NCBI GenBank assembly: GCA_963761655.1 | Contig: CAVXHI010000002.1 | Coordinates: 186,001-250,000 of the forward strand | Direction: 5' to 3' | Source of the DNA: RYN-122 sp963761655 | GTDB lineage: Bacteria; Actinomycetota; Actinomycetes; Mycobacteriales; SCTD01 | Length of the DNA: 64,000 bases | Shown: piece by piece, positions 54,008-62,185 of the stretch | How positions within the stretch are numbered: the stretch's first letter is position 1 | Layout: each line of letters begins with the position of its first letter | The notes under the pieces: model-generated | The model's database searches: none | Told to the model about the DNA's origin: nothing | What the model saw: only the letters and a program-made list of their open reading frames with translations | Translations under genes and position numbers: made by a program

Positions 54008-55068
54008 GGACCGCCCGCGTCACCGCCGCGCTCGTGCTGGGCACCGCCGGGCTGGGCTTCCTGCCGCTGTCCCTGGTCAGCCCGGCGTCCGCCGCGAGCA
54101 GCGTCCAGGCCGCGCCGTCCAGCGAGGCCTGGTACCAGCTGAACCCGACCTGCAGCACGCCCGCCGGCTGCCAGGCCCCGCCGGCCGCCCCCGCGGCGCC
54201 CGTCCCGGCCCCGCCGGCTCCGCTGCCCGTCGCCGTGCCGACCGGCGTCCCGACCAGCCCGTACCCCGCCGGCACGCTCCACGTCGCGGTCACCGCCGGC
54301 ACCGAGACGGCCCGCACGGTCCTCGGCCTGCCGACCGACGTCGCCGGAGGGGTCACCGCCGCGCAGCTGTCCGTGCCGCTGGACCTCGACCCCGCGGACG
54401 GTTCGGCGATGCCCGAGACCGCGAAGCTCCTCGTGTGCCTGACCAAGGCCCCGGTCGTGTCGGTGGAGGGCTCCCTCGACGCCCCGCCGACCACGGACTG
54501 CGGCAAGACCACGCCGCTGGCCTACGTCGCGACGCCCGAGCCGCACCTGCAGGCCGACCTCGCGCCGCTGCTGTCGGCCCTGCCGGGCGCCACCGGGCTG
54601 GTCCTGCTGCCCGACCGCGCCCGGCTGACCCCGACCGAGGCCTGGCACGTCGTGTTCTCCACGACCGGGCGCGGCGACAGCACGAAGACCGGGCCCGCCG
54701 TCCTGCAGGTGACCCCGGTCGACGCGCCTCCCAGCACCGAGGAGCAGCCGCCCCCCGCGGACGCGGCCCCTGCCGTCGGGCCGGTCGACGTGCCGCTCGA
54801 GGCGTCCGCGCCCGTCGCCGACGTCGAGCCCGAGCTGGGCGGCACCGCGGTCGCCCTCCCCGTGACCGAGCCCGGTCTGCCCGACCAGCCCGCCGCGCAG
54901 CTGGCTCCCGCGGCCAACACCGTCGCGCTGCCGGAGAGCATCCGGGTGGGCTACGCCTACCCCGGGGTCTGGCTGCTGCCGCTCGCCCTGCTCGTCGTCG
55001 TGCCGCTCGTCGGCCGCGCCCTCACGGCGGACCTGACCCTGCGCCCGCCGGTCGAGGACCAGGCCTAG
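54004..55068 (+). CDS. Secreted, C-terminally membrane-anchored protein
   Basis: A 354-residue protein with a signal peptide (ALVLGTAGLGFLPLSLVSPASA), a conserved-looking stretch with Cys pairs (NPTCSTPAGCQAP), a folded extracellular region (~80-235; PAGTLHVAVTAGTETARTVLGL, LLVCLTKAPV), a Pro/Ala-rich stalk, and a C-terminal transmembrane helix (GVWLLPLALLVVVPLVGRAL). A short cytoplasmic tail ends the chain. No family is recognised. It closes the transporter operon and probably holds a surface role near it. Confidence 0.77.
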   Translation: MRTARVTAALVLGTAGLGFLPLSLVSPASAASSVQAAPSSEAWYQLNPTCSTPAGCQAPPAAPAAPVPAPPAPLPVAVPTGVPTSPYPAGTLHVAVTAGTETARTVLGLPTDVAGGVTAAQLSVPLDLDPADGSAMPETAKLLVCLTKAPVVSVEGSLDAPPTTDCGKTTPLAYVATPEPHLQADLAPLLSALPGATGLVLLPDRARLTPTEAWHVVFSTTGRGDSTKTGPAVLQVTPVDAPPSTEEQPPPADAAPAVGPVDVPLEASAPVADVEPELGGTAVALPVTEPGLPDQPAAQLAPAANTVALPESIRVGYAYPGVWLLPLALLVVVPLVGRALTADLTLRPPVEDQA

Positions 55069-55484
55069 GGGCTCCCGGGCAGGGCGACGGTCGGGGGGCC
55101 GCCGCCCTGCCGCGCACGCCACTGCGCCGCCCGCACGGCCGTCTCCTGCAGGCCGCTCACCCCGAGGCTGCGCAGTCCGGCGTCGGTCGAGCCGACCAGC
55201 GCCAGCCAGCGCTGCGCCAGGCCCTCCTCCAGACGGACGGCGAGGGCGAGCGCCGTGGCCCGGTCCGGCACGGCGACGTCGTACGCCGGCAGCGCCACGG
55301 GCGGTTCCTCGTCGCGCTCGACCAGCCGGGCGGACAGGCTGTCGCGCCGGGCCCGGTGCGCGTCGAAGGCGGCGAGGGCCGCCGGCCGGGTCGCGGCGTC
55401 CAGCCGGCCGCCGAGCGTCCCGTAGCCGTAGACCGCGGCGTGCTCGGCCTCGAGCAGCGTCCGGAGCAGGTCGACGTCGCTCAT
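55065..55484 (-). CDS. DUF4439 ferritin-like protein
   Basis: A 139-residue helical protein of the DUF4439 (ferritin-like) group: LLRTLLEAEHAAVYGYGTLGGRL is the first helix with a Glu-x-x-His-like metal motif, followed by a four-helix pattern ending in RRSL-type residues. There is no signal peptide. The ATG overlaps the stop of the upstream lipoprotein gene, and its stop overlaps that of the convergent operon. The pair just upstream of rimP is a common actinobacterial arrangement. Metal binding is not proven. Confidence 0.85.
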   Translation of the reverse strand: MSDVDLLRTLLEAEHAAVYGYGTLGGRLDAATRPAALAAFDAHRARRDSLSARLVERDEEPPVALPAYDVAVPDRATALALAVRLEEGLAQRWLALVGSTDAGLRSLGVSGLQETAVRAAQWRARQGGGPPTVALPGSP

Positions 55485-55903
55485 GCGAGCGCGACCGGGT
55501 GGGAGGCCTCGCTGGCGGCCAGCTGCGCGAGCAGGGCCGCGAGCTGCGGCGAGGCCGCCGCGGTGTCGCGGGCGTGCTCCTGGGCGGCGGCCCGCTCGAC
55601 GGCGGGCAGCGTGCCGGCCGGCGCCGGGACGGCAGCCGCGGCCGACCCGGTCTCGCCCAGGGCCGCGAGGTGGGCGGCGTGCTCGGCGCGGAGCGGGGCC
55701 AGCCGCGCGGCGCGGTCGGGCGCGGCCTGCAGGGCGGCGTCGTAGGCCGCGAGCAGCCCGCGCTCCCGGGCGACGGCGGCGGCCCGCAGGGCGACGTCCG
55801 GATCGACCGCTGCGGGACGCTCCGACGGGCGGGGCCGTCCGGTGCAGCCGGCCGCCGTGCCCGCCGCGACCGCGGTCAGCAGGGCGCGCCGGGTCGGTCT
55901 CAC
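55481..55903 (-). CDS. Ferritin-like-fold lipoprotein (Tat-type signal)
   Basis: A 140-residue lipoprotein. The N terminus TRRALLTAVAAGTAAGC combines twin arginines with a lipobox (Cys20). The mature part has a helical, His/Glu-rich pattern (LRAEHAAHLAAL and QEHARDTAAASPQLAALLA with a terminal SEASHPVAL) resembling ferritin-like lipoproteins. The GTG at 55903 was chosen at the signal peptide. It is coupled to the DUF4439 gene; the two may act together in iron or redox handling. Confidence 0.75.
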   Translation of the reverse strand: MRPTRRALLTAVAAGTAAGCTGRPRPSERPAAVDPDVALRAAAVARERGLLAAYDAALQAAPDRAARLAPLRAEHAAHLAALGETGSAAAAVPAPAGTLPAVERAAAQEHARDTAAASPQLAALLAQLAASEASHPVALA

Positions 55904-55910
55904 CCGGCCA

Positions 55911-55987
55911 GTCTGCCGGGACGGTCTGCCGGGACGGTCAGGCGAGCCGCTGCCGGTCCGCCGGGACGGTCAGCCGAGCCGCTGCTG
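55911..55987. repeat. Tandem repeat derived from the 3' end of the neighbouring gene
   Basis: The pattern is A-A-B-A'-B', where A is GTCTGCCGGGACG (13 bases; A' has one change) and B is a 19-base unit GTCAGGCGAGCCGCTGCCG (B' has two changes). The last B' contains the stop and final codons of the lipoprotein gene on the minus strand. The upstream copies lie in the 66-base gap and look like a decaying duplication of that gene end. Confidence 0.8.
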
Positions 55988-57043
55988 GTCCGCGATGCCG
56001 GCGGCGAGCGCGGCGGCGAGGACGACGGCACGCGCGGCGGCACCGGCCGACAGGCGGGCCGCGATCGGGTCACCCGCGGCCCGCGCCCCGACGGCGGCCA
56101 GCAGCGGGGCACGCCCCGGGTCGAGGGCCCGGACGACGACGTCGACCTGCAGGGCCGGTACGGCCGCGGACAGCTGCCGGGCGAGGTCGCGGTCGGCCGC
56201 GAGCAGGGCGGTGCCGGCGCGGGCCGTCATCGTCCGGTCGTCCGCGGCGCGTGCGGCCGCCTCGGCGAACAGGGCGGTGTGGCCGGCCCGCAGCGCCGCC
56301 ACCACGGGCCCGCGCGGAGCCGGCGGGTCGACCAGGCGGCGGGCCAGGACCCCCGTCAGGCGGTCGAGCGCCGCGGCGTCGGCGGACGCGCCGACCAGGT
56401 AGGTGCGGCTCACCAGGAGCCGGGTGAGGTCGGACCGCAGGACGCTCGCGGAGGTCTCGGTCGAGCCCAGGCGCCGGGCGCTCGCCACGGCCTCGGTCAT
56501 GATCCCGGCGGCCACCTCGGCGCCCGCGGCGTCCACGGTCGGGGTCGGTGCGCCGAGCCCCGCGGTGGCCCGGTCGAGCGCCTCGACCAGGGCGGGCGCG
56601 TGGAGGTCGGGCGCGGTGCGGACCAGCCGGGCTGCCAGCTCCTCGTGGAGCGGGGTCAGGGGTCCGGGCCGGGCCGCCAGGACGGCCTCCACCTCGGCGT
56701 CCAGCGGCTCGCGCAGCGCGGGCGCCCCCGTCGTGCCGACGAGGTCGTCGGCACCCGCGTCGAGGAGCTCCTCGGCCGCCTGCACCTCCGGCGCCGACCG
56801 CACCCCGTGGGCCTGCACCAGGGCCTGCCGGGCGAGGGCCAGCAGGTGGACGCGCTCCACCAGCTGCCAGGTCAGGCCGGCACGGAGCTCGGACGCCGGC
56901 GTCGTCGTCGCGCTGGCACCGACCGCACCCTGCGAGGCCCGCGGGGCGACGGCCCGGCCCGCGGGTCCGCTCGTCCCCCCGCCGCAGCCGGCGAGGAGGG
57001 CGAGCACGAGGCCGGCGGCGCACCGTCGCCCGACCCCTCGCAC
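55970..57043 (-). CDS. Putative lipoprotein of unknown function
   Basis: A 357-residue lipoprotein: signal RRCAAGLVLALLAGC (Cys19), a short Gly/Ala linker, then an all-helical, Ala/Leu-rich mature protein with repeats of similar length (LTWQLVERVHLLALARQALV, RSDLTRLLVSRTYLVGASA and others). No family is recognised with certainty. The GTG at 57043 was chosen because the signal peptide starts there. It is divergent from rimP and sits ahead of the ferritin-like genes in the same direction. Confidence 0.7.
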   Translation of the reverse strand: MRGVGRRCAAGLVLALLAGCGGGTSGPAGRAVAPRASQGAVGASATTTPASELRAGLTWQLVERVHLLALARQALVQAHGVRSAPEVQAAEELLDAGADDLVGTTGAPALREPLDAEVEAVLAARPGPLTPLHEELAARLVRTAPDLHAPALVEALDRATAGLGAPTPTVDAAGAEVAAGIMTEAVASARRLGSTETSASVLRSDLTRLLVSRTYLVGASADAAALDRLTGVLARRLVDPPAPRGPVVAALRAGHTALFAEAAARAADDRTMTARAGTALLAADRDLARQLSAAVPALQVDVVVRALDPGRAPLLAAVGARAAGDPIAARLSAGAAARAVVLAAALAAGIADQQRLG

Positions 57044-57192
57044 CGCTGCCCCCGTCGTCGTGGCGGCTGCTGCCGCTCCCTGGTCCTTCGTCGGGCGGGG
57101 GCGGCCGGATGGTGCCCGGTAGCCTCGGCCGCGCGTCGTCCTCCGTCCCGCCCGGCGACGGCGACGACCCACAACTGCAGAGGGAGGTCCCC

Positions 57193-57747
57193 GTGAGCGC
57201 GCCTGCCGCCCGCCTGTCCGCCCTGCTCGGCCCCGTCCTGGAGGCTGCCGGCGTCGACCTCGAGGAGCTCAGCGTCTCGCCGGCCGGACGCCGTCGGGTG
57301 GTCCGCGTCGTCGTCGACAAGGACGGCGGGGTGAGCCTCGACGACGTCGCCGAGGTCAGCCGGCTGCTGTCCGAGGCCCTCGACGACGTCGACGCCCGCG
57401 AGCCCGCCCTGCTCGGCGGTGCCTACGTCCTCGAGGTCAGCAGCCCCGGCGTCGACCGGCCGCTCGTCGCGCCCCGGCACTGGCGCCGCAACGTCGGGCG
57501 CCTCGTCGCGGTCACCCTGCGGGACGGCGCCCCGGTCACCGGCCGCCTCCTGCGGGCCGACGAGGACGCCGTCGTGCTCGAGGTCGACGGCGAGGAGCGC
57601 GTGCTCGCCCTGACCGACGTCGTCAAGGGCCTCGTGCAGGTGGAGTTCAGCCGCCCCGGGGACGAGCCCGAGGACGACGAGGACACGGACGACGCGCCCG
57701 AGGACGACGAGGACACGGACGACGACGAGGACGAGGAGGACCGGTGA
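57193..57747 (+). CDS. rimP: Ribosome maturation factor RimP
   Basis: A 184-residue RimP, needed for 30S subunit maturation. Family features: GVDLEELSVSPAGRRRVVRVVVDKDGGVSLDDVAEVSRLLSEALD, YVLEVSSPGVDRPL, HWRRNVGRLVAVTL and VQVEFSRPG. The C terminus carries a very acidic tail built from a 30-base tandem repeat. The GTG follows GAGGGAGGT. Its stop overlaps the nusA start by 4 bases, the usual operon order. Confidence 0.95.
   Translation: MSAPAARLSALLGPVLEAAGVDLEELSVSPAGRRRVVRVVVDKDGGVSLDDVAEVSRLLSEALDDVDAREPALLGGAYVLEVSSPGVDRPLVAPRHWRRNVGRLVAVTLRDGAPVTGRLLRADEDAVVLEVDGEERVLALTDVVKGLVQVEFSRPGDEPEDDEDTDDAPEDDEDTDDDEDEEDR
57667..57723 (+). repeat. Tandem repeat encoding the acidic tail of RimP
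   Basis: Two copies of a 27-base unit (57667-57693 and 57697-57723) with 30-base period encode PEDDEDTDD twice. A further run of Asp and Glu codons follows. It is in frame and at the very end of the gene. Confidence 0.85.
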
Positions 57748-58751
57748 AGATCGACATGACCGCGCTGCGGGGTCTCGAGCGCGAGCGCGACATCTCCTTC
57801 GACCTCGTCTGCGAGGCGATCGAGAGCGCCCTGCTGACCGCCTACCGGCACACCGACGGCGCCGAGCCGCACGCGCGGGTCGAGCTGGACCGCACGTCCG
57901 GGCAGGTCGTGGTGCTGGCCGAGGAGCGCGACGAGGACGGCGCCGTCCTGCGCGAGTACGACGACACCCCCGAGGGCTTCGGGCGGATCGCCACGAGCAC
58001 CGCCAAGCAGGTCGTCCTGCAGCGGCTGCGCGAGGCCGAGTCCCAGGTCAGCCACGACGCGTGGTCGGGCCGCGAGGGCGACGTCGTGACCGGGATCGTG
58101 CAGCAGGCCGGGCAGAAGCCCGGGCAGGCCCCGAACCGCAACGTCATGGTCAAGCTCGGGACCACCGAGGACGCCCTCGAGGCGACGCTGCCGCCCACCG
58201 AGCAGGTCCCGGGGGAGACGTACGTGCACGGGAGCCGGCTGCGGTGCCGCGTCGTCGGCGTGTCCCGCGGACCGCGCGGCGCCCAGGTGACGGTCAGCCG
58301 CAGCCACCCGGAGCTCGTGCGCGGGCTGTTCGCCAACGAGGTCCCCGAGGTCGCGGACGGCAGCGTCGAGATCATGGCGCTCGCCCGCGAGGCCGGGCAC
58401 CGCACGAAGGTCGCCGTCCGGACGTCGGTCCGCGGGCTGAACCCCAAGGGCGCCTGCATCGGCCCGATGGGCAGCCGGGTCCGGGCGGTCACGGACGAGC
58501 TCCAGGGCGAGAAGATCGACATCGTCGACTGGAGCGAGGACCCCGCCCGGTTCGTGGCGAGCGCGCTGTCGCCGGCCACGGTGTCGAGCGTCGAGGTGGT
58601 CGACCTGACCAGCCGCAGCGCGCGCGTCGTCGTGCCGGACTTCCAGCTGTCGCTGGCCATCGGCAAGGAGGGGCAGAACGCCCGCCTCGCCGCCCGGCTG
58701 ACCGGGTGGCGGATCGACATCCGCCCCGACACGGCGCCCGGCCCTGCCTGA
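57744..58751 (+). CDS. nusA: Transcription termination/antitermination factor NusA
   Basis: A 335-residue NusA, normal for actinobacteria (without the C-terminal acidic repeats of enterics). It has the N-terminal RNA polymerase-binding domain (residues 1-~120), S1 domain (~125-190; GDVVTGIVQQAG), KH1 and KH2 domains (NPKGACIGPMGSRVRAV; LAIGKEGQNARLAARLTG). The GTG overlaps the rimP stop. No start codon of the usual kind is found between its stop and the YlxR motif. Confidence 0.96.
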   Translation: MKIDMTALRGLERERDISFDLVCEAIESALLTAYRHTDGAEPHARVELDRTSGQVVVLAEERDEDGAVLREYDDTPEGFGRIATSTAKQVVLQRLREAESQVSHDAWSGREGDVVTGIVQQAGQKPGQAPNRNVMVKLGTTEDALEATLPPTEQVPGETYVHGSRLRCRVVGVSRGPRGAQVTVSRSHPELVRGLFANEVPEVADGSVEIMALAREAGHRTKVAVRTSVRGLNPKGACIGPMGSRVRAVTDELQGEKIDIVDWSEDPARFVASALSPATVSSVEVVDLTSRSARVVVPDFQLSLAIGKEGQNARLAARLTGWRIDIRPDTAPGPA

Positions 58752-58827
58752 GCCGGCCCGCCGGCGGAGCCGCACCCGCGCGGTAGGCTCGGAGACGACC
58801 CGCCCCCCCGGACCGGTCCGCACCTGC

Positions 58828-59055
58828 GTGGGGTGCCGGGAACGGGGAGCGAAGTCCGAGCTGCTGCGGATCGTCGCGGTCGACGGGGTCCTGACCCCCG
58901 ACCCCGCCGGTCGGCTGCCGGGACGAGGGGCCTCCGTGCACCTCGACCCCCGGTGCGTCGACCTCGCCGAGAAGCGCCGCGCGTTCTCCCGGGCCCTGCG
59001 CCTGGAGGGGCCGCGCGACGTCACTCCCGTGCGGGACTGCCTGCCGCAGCCCTGA
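58828..59055 (+). CDS. ylxR: YlxR-family RNA-binding protein, unclear start
   Basis: YlxR is a small RNA-binding/regulatory protein encoded between nusA and infB. Visible here: GCRERGAKSELLRIV, LPGRGASVH (the GRGA motif) and RRAFSRAL. The family N terminus normally includes RTCVGCR. This reads in frame upstream of the GTG at 58828, but no ATG, GTG or TTG exists between the nusA stop and that GTG in any frame. Either translation begins at the GTG (losing the first Cys), at a rare codon such as ACG 58795, or the 7-C run at 58803 hides an indel. Confidence 0.8.
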   Translation: MGCRERGAKSELLRIVAVDGVLTPDPAGRLPGRGASVHLDPRCVDLAEKRRAFSRALRLEGPRDVTPVRDCLPQP

Positions 59056-59235
59056 TGTTCACGAGAACAGCACCACCTGTTGTCCCTCTGACGAGAGCAG
59101 GTCGAACGATGAGCCACCGGTCCGCATGAGCACCTGCACATGAGCACCCGATGACCCAGCACCACCAGCAGGACCGCACACCTATGCAGTAGCAGCGGCC
59201 ACGGGGGACCACCCCGGGCCCAGACGAGGAGTCCA

Positions 59236-62070
59236 GTGCCCGGAAAAGCCCGTGTCCACGAGCTCGCGAAAGAGCTCGGTCTCGAGAGCAAGAACGTCCT
59301 GTCCTGGTTGAAGGACAACGGCGAGTTCGTCAAGAGCGCGTCCTCCACCATCGAGGCGCCCGTCGCGCGCAAGCTGCGCGAGGCCTTCCCGGCGGCCCCC
59401 GCGGCCGCCGCCCCCGCTGCGGCGCCTGCCGCCGCACGCCCGGCCGCGCCGGCTCCGGCCGCCCCGGCCCAGCCCGCGGCCGCCGCTCCGGCCGCCCCGA
59501 GCGGCCTGCCCGCCCGTCCGGGTGCGCCCATGCCCGGACCGTCCCGCCCGGCCGCTCCCGCGCCGCAGGCCCCGGCCGCCTCCGCACCGGCCGCGCCTGC
59601 TCCCGCGGCGCCGTCGCGCCCGTCGCCCGGCCCGCGCCCCGGCAACAACCCGTTCAGCAGCCCGGCCGACACCCCCGCGGTGTCCATGCCGCCGCGCCCG
59701 CCGGCCGCCCGTCCGGGGCCGACGCCCGGCCCGGCCGCCCCGGCCCGCCCCAGCAGCCCGTCCGGCATGCCGCCGCGGCCCGGCTCCTCCGCCCCGACCC
59801 CCGGCATGCCCCCGCGGCCGCCGGCGGCCCGTCCCGCCCCCGGTGGCGCTCCCGCCCCCGGCGGTCCGCGTCCCGGTCCCGGCATGTTCCCGCAGCGTCC
59901 GGCCGCGGGTCCCGGTGGTGGCCCCGGTGGTCCCCGTCCCGGCCCGGGCATGTTCCCGCCCCGCGCCCCCGGCGCCCGTCCCGGCATGCCCGGCGCGCGT
60001 CCCGGCGGCGCCGGCGGTGCTCCCGGTCGTCCCGGTGGCGCTCCCGGTGGTGGCGGCGGCTTCGCCGGCCGTCCCGGTGGCGGCTTCGCCGGTCGTCCCG
60101 GTGGCGGTCCCCGTGGTGGTGCCGCACGTGGTGGCGCGACTCCCGGCGCGTTCGGCCGCGGTGGCGGCGGTGGCCGTCCCGTGCGCGGTCGCAAGAGCAA
60201 GAAGCAGAGGCGTCAGGAGTTCGACAACCTGGCGGCCCCGAGCAGCAGCGGCGGCGTCGCCCGCGGCAACGGCGAGCTCGTCCGCCTGGCCCGTGGCGCG
60301 TCCCTCGCGGACTTCGCCGACAAGATCAACGCCAACCCGGGCTCGCTCGTCCAGGTCGTCTTCACCGAGCTGAACGAGATGGTCACGGCCACCCAGTCGT
60401 GCACCGACGAGACGCTGATGCTCCTCGGCGCCCAGCTCGGCTACGACGTGCAGATCGTGTCCCCCGAGGAGGAGGACGCCGAGCTGCTCGACCGCTTCGA
60501 CCTCACCTTCGGCGGCGACTACGACGAGGACGCCGTCCTCGTCGTGCGCCCGCCGGTCGTGACGATCATGGGTCACGTCGACCACGGCAAGACCCGCCTG
60601 CTCGACGCGATCCGCCAGACCGACGTCGTCAAGGGCGAGGCCGGCGGCATCACCCAGCACATCGGCGCCTACCAGGTCCACCACCCGGTCGAGGGCGGCG
60701 TCCGCGAGATCACCTTCATCGACACTCCCGGCCACGAGGCGTTCACCGCCATGCGTGCCCGCGGGGCGAAGGTCACCGACATCGCGGTGCTGGTCGTGGC
60801 GGCCGACGACGGCGTCAAGCCGCAGACGATCGAGGCGCTCAACCACGCCCAGGCGGCCGACGTGCCGATCGTGGTCGCGGTGAACAAGATCGACAAGGAG
60901 GGCGCCGACCCGGCCAAGGTCCGCGGTCAGCTCACCGAGTACGGCCTCGTCGCCGAGGAGTACGGCGGCTCGACGATGTTCGTCGACGTGTCGGCCAAGA
61001 ACGGGCTCAACCTCGAGGAGCTCCTCGACGCGATCCTGCTCACGGCCGACGCGGCGCTCGAGCTCACCGCCGACGCCTCCACGCCGGCGCAGGGTGTCGC
61101 GATCGAGGCCCGCCTCGACCGTGGCCGCGGCGCCGTCGCGACCGTGCTCGTCCAGCGCGGCACGCTCCGCGTCGGCGACTCGATCGTCGCCGGCGACGCC
61201 TTCGGCCGCGTCCGCGCCATGCTCAACGAGCGCGGCGAGAACGTGAAGGAGGCCGGTCCGGCGCAGCCCGTCCAGGTGCTGGGCTTCACCAGCGTCCCGG
61301 GTGCCGGCGACAACTTCCTCGTCGTCTCCGAGGACCGCGTCGCCCGCCAGATCGCCGAGCAGCGCGCGGCCCGCGAGCGTGCGGCCAGCCTCGCCCAGAC
61401 CCGGGGGCGTCCGACCCTCGAGTCGCTGTTCGAGCGCCTCAAGGAGGGTGAGAACACCCAGCTCAACCTCATCCTCAAGGGCGACGTGTCCGGCTCGGTC
61501 GAGGCCGTCGAGGACGCGCTGCTCAAGATCGAGGTCGACGACGAGGTCTCGCTGCGGATCATCCACCGCGGCGTCGGCGCCATCACCGAGAACGACGTCA
61601 CCCTGGCGTCCGCCTCCGACGCCGTCATCCTCGGCTTCAACGTGCGGCCCGAGGGCAACGCCCGCGACCTCGCCGACCGCGAGCACGTGGACGTCCGCTA
61701 CTACTCGGTCATCTACGCCGCCATCGAGGACGTCGAGGCCGCCCTCAAGGGCATGCTCAAGCCCATCTACGAGGAGGTGCAGCTGGGCTCGGCCCAGGTG
61801 CGCGAGGTCTTCCGCGTCCCGAAGATCGGCAACATCGCGGGCTCCATCGTCCGCGACGGCCTGATCCGACGGAACACCAAGGCCCGCCTGCTCCGCGACG
61901 GCGTCGTCGTCAAGGACGACCTCACCGTGGAGTCGCTGCGCCGCTTCAAGGACGACGCGACCGAGGTCCGCGAGGGCTACGAGTGCGGCATCGGTCTCGG
62001 GAAGTTCAACGACATCAAGACCGACGATGTCATCGAGACGTGGGAGATGAGAGAGATCCCGCGTACCTGA
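59236..62070 (+). CDS. infB: Translation initiation factor IF-2
   Basis: A 944-residue IF-2, which places initiator tRNA on the 30S subunit. The N-terminal IF2_N helix bundle (RVHELAKELGLESKNVLSWLKDNGEF) is followed by a Pro/Ala/Gly/Arg-rich disordered region (residues ~50-325). The G domain then begins at GHVDHGKTRLLDA (Gly446), with DTPGHEAFTAMRARGA and NKIDKEGADPAKV. Domains II-IV with the C-terminal YYSVIYAAIEDVEAALKG complete it. The GTG is preceded by GAGGAG. The long low-complexity N-terminal part is usual in actinobacteria. Confidence 0.97.
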   Translation: MPGKARVHELAKELGLESKNVLSWLKDNGEFVKSASSTIEAPVARKLREAFPAAPAAAAPAAAPAAARPAAPAPAAPAQPAAAAPAAPSGLPARPGAPMPGPSRPAAPAPQAPAASAPAAPAPAAPSRPSPGPRPGNNPFSSPADTPAVSMPPRPPAARPGPTPGPAAPARPSSPSGMPPRPGSSAPTPGMPPRPPAARPAPGGAPAPGGPRPGPGMFPQRPAAGPGGGPGGPRPGPGMFPPRAPGARPGMPGARPGGAGGAPGRPGGAPGGGGGFAGRPGGGFAGRPGGGPRGGAARGGATPGAFGRGGGGGRPVRGRKSKKQRRQEFDNLAAPSSSGGVARGNGELVRLARGASLADFADKINANPGSLVQVVFTELNEMVTATQSCTDETLMLLGAQLGYDVQIVSPEEEDAELLDRFDLTFGGDYDEDAVLVVRPPVVTIMGHVDHGKTRLLDAIRQTDVVKGEAGGITQHIGAYQVHHPVEGGVREITFIDTPGHEAFTAMRARGAKVTDIAVLVVAADDGVKPQTIEALNHAQAADVPIVVAVNKIDKEGADPAKVRGQLTEYGLVAEEYGGSTMFVDVSAKNGLNLEELLDAILLTADAALELTADASTPAQGVAIEARLDRGRGAVATVLVQRGTLRVGDSIVAGDAFGRVRAMLNERGENVKEAGPAQPVQVLGFTSVPGAGDNFLVVSEDRVARQIAEQRAARERAASLAQTRGRPTLESLFERLKEGENTQLNLILKGDVSGSVEAVEDALLKIEVDDEVSLRIIHRGVGAITENDVTLASASDAVILGFNVRPEGNARDLADREHVDVRYYSVIYAAIEDVEAALKGMLKPIYEEVQLGSAQVREVFRVPKIGNIAGSIVRDGLIRRNTKARLLRDGVVVKDDLTVESLRRFKDDATEVREGYECGIGLGKFNDIKTDDVIETWEMREIPRT

Positions 62071-62080
62071 GTCCGCCTCT

Positions 62081-62146
62081 GAGCGTGGGGTTCCCTACGG
62101 CGCTGCGACGACGTCGCTTGATGCGCCTTCCGGGAACCCCACGCTC
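62081..62146. terminator. Three-tier hairpin after infB
   Basis: Outer arms of 15 perfect bases (GAGCGTGGGGTTCCC and complement), inner arms GGCGC/GCGCC, and a third stem GCGACG-A-CGTCGC nest within 66 bases. It starts 10 bases after the infB stop and ends 39 bases before DUF503. A terminator or attenuator is likely. It could also be an RNA processing site, since this operon normally reads through. Confidence 0.7.
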
Positions 62147-62185
62147 GCCGGCTCCGCTCCACGCGATCAGAAGGGCCAAAGAGGC

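Noticed and set aside
59056..59069. TGTTC-ACGA-GAACA inverted repeat right after the YlxR stop, and CATGAGCACC repeated at 59125 and 59139
   Set aside because: Arms of 5 bases and two short direct repeats are weak. No similar motif or partner gene supports a function.
60000..60180. Repetitive Gly/Pro/Arg-coding DNA in infB resembling a mobile or satellite repeat
   Set aside because: It is in frame and typical of the disordered N-terminal region of actinobacterial IF-2.
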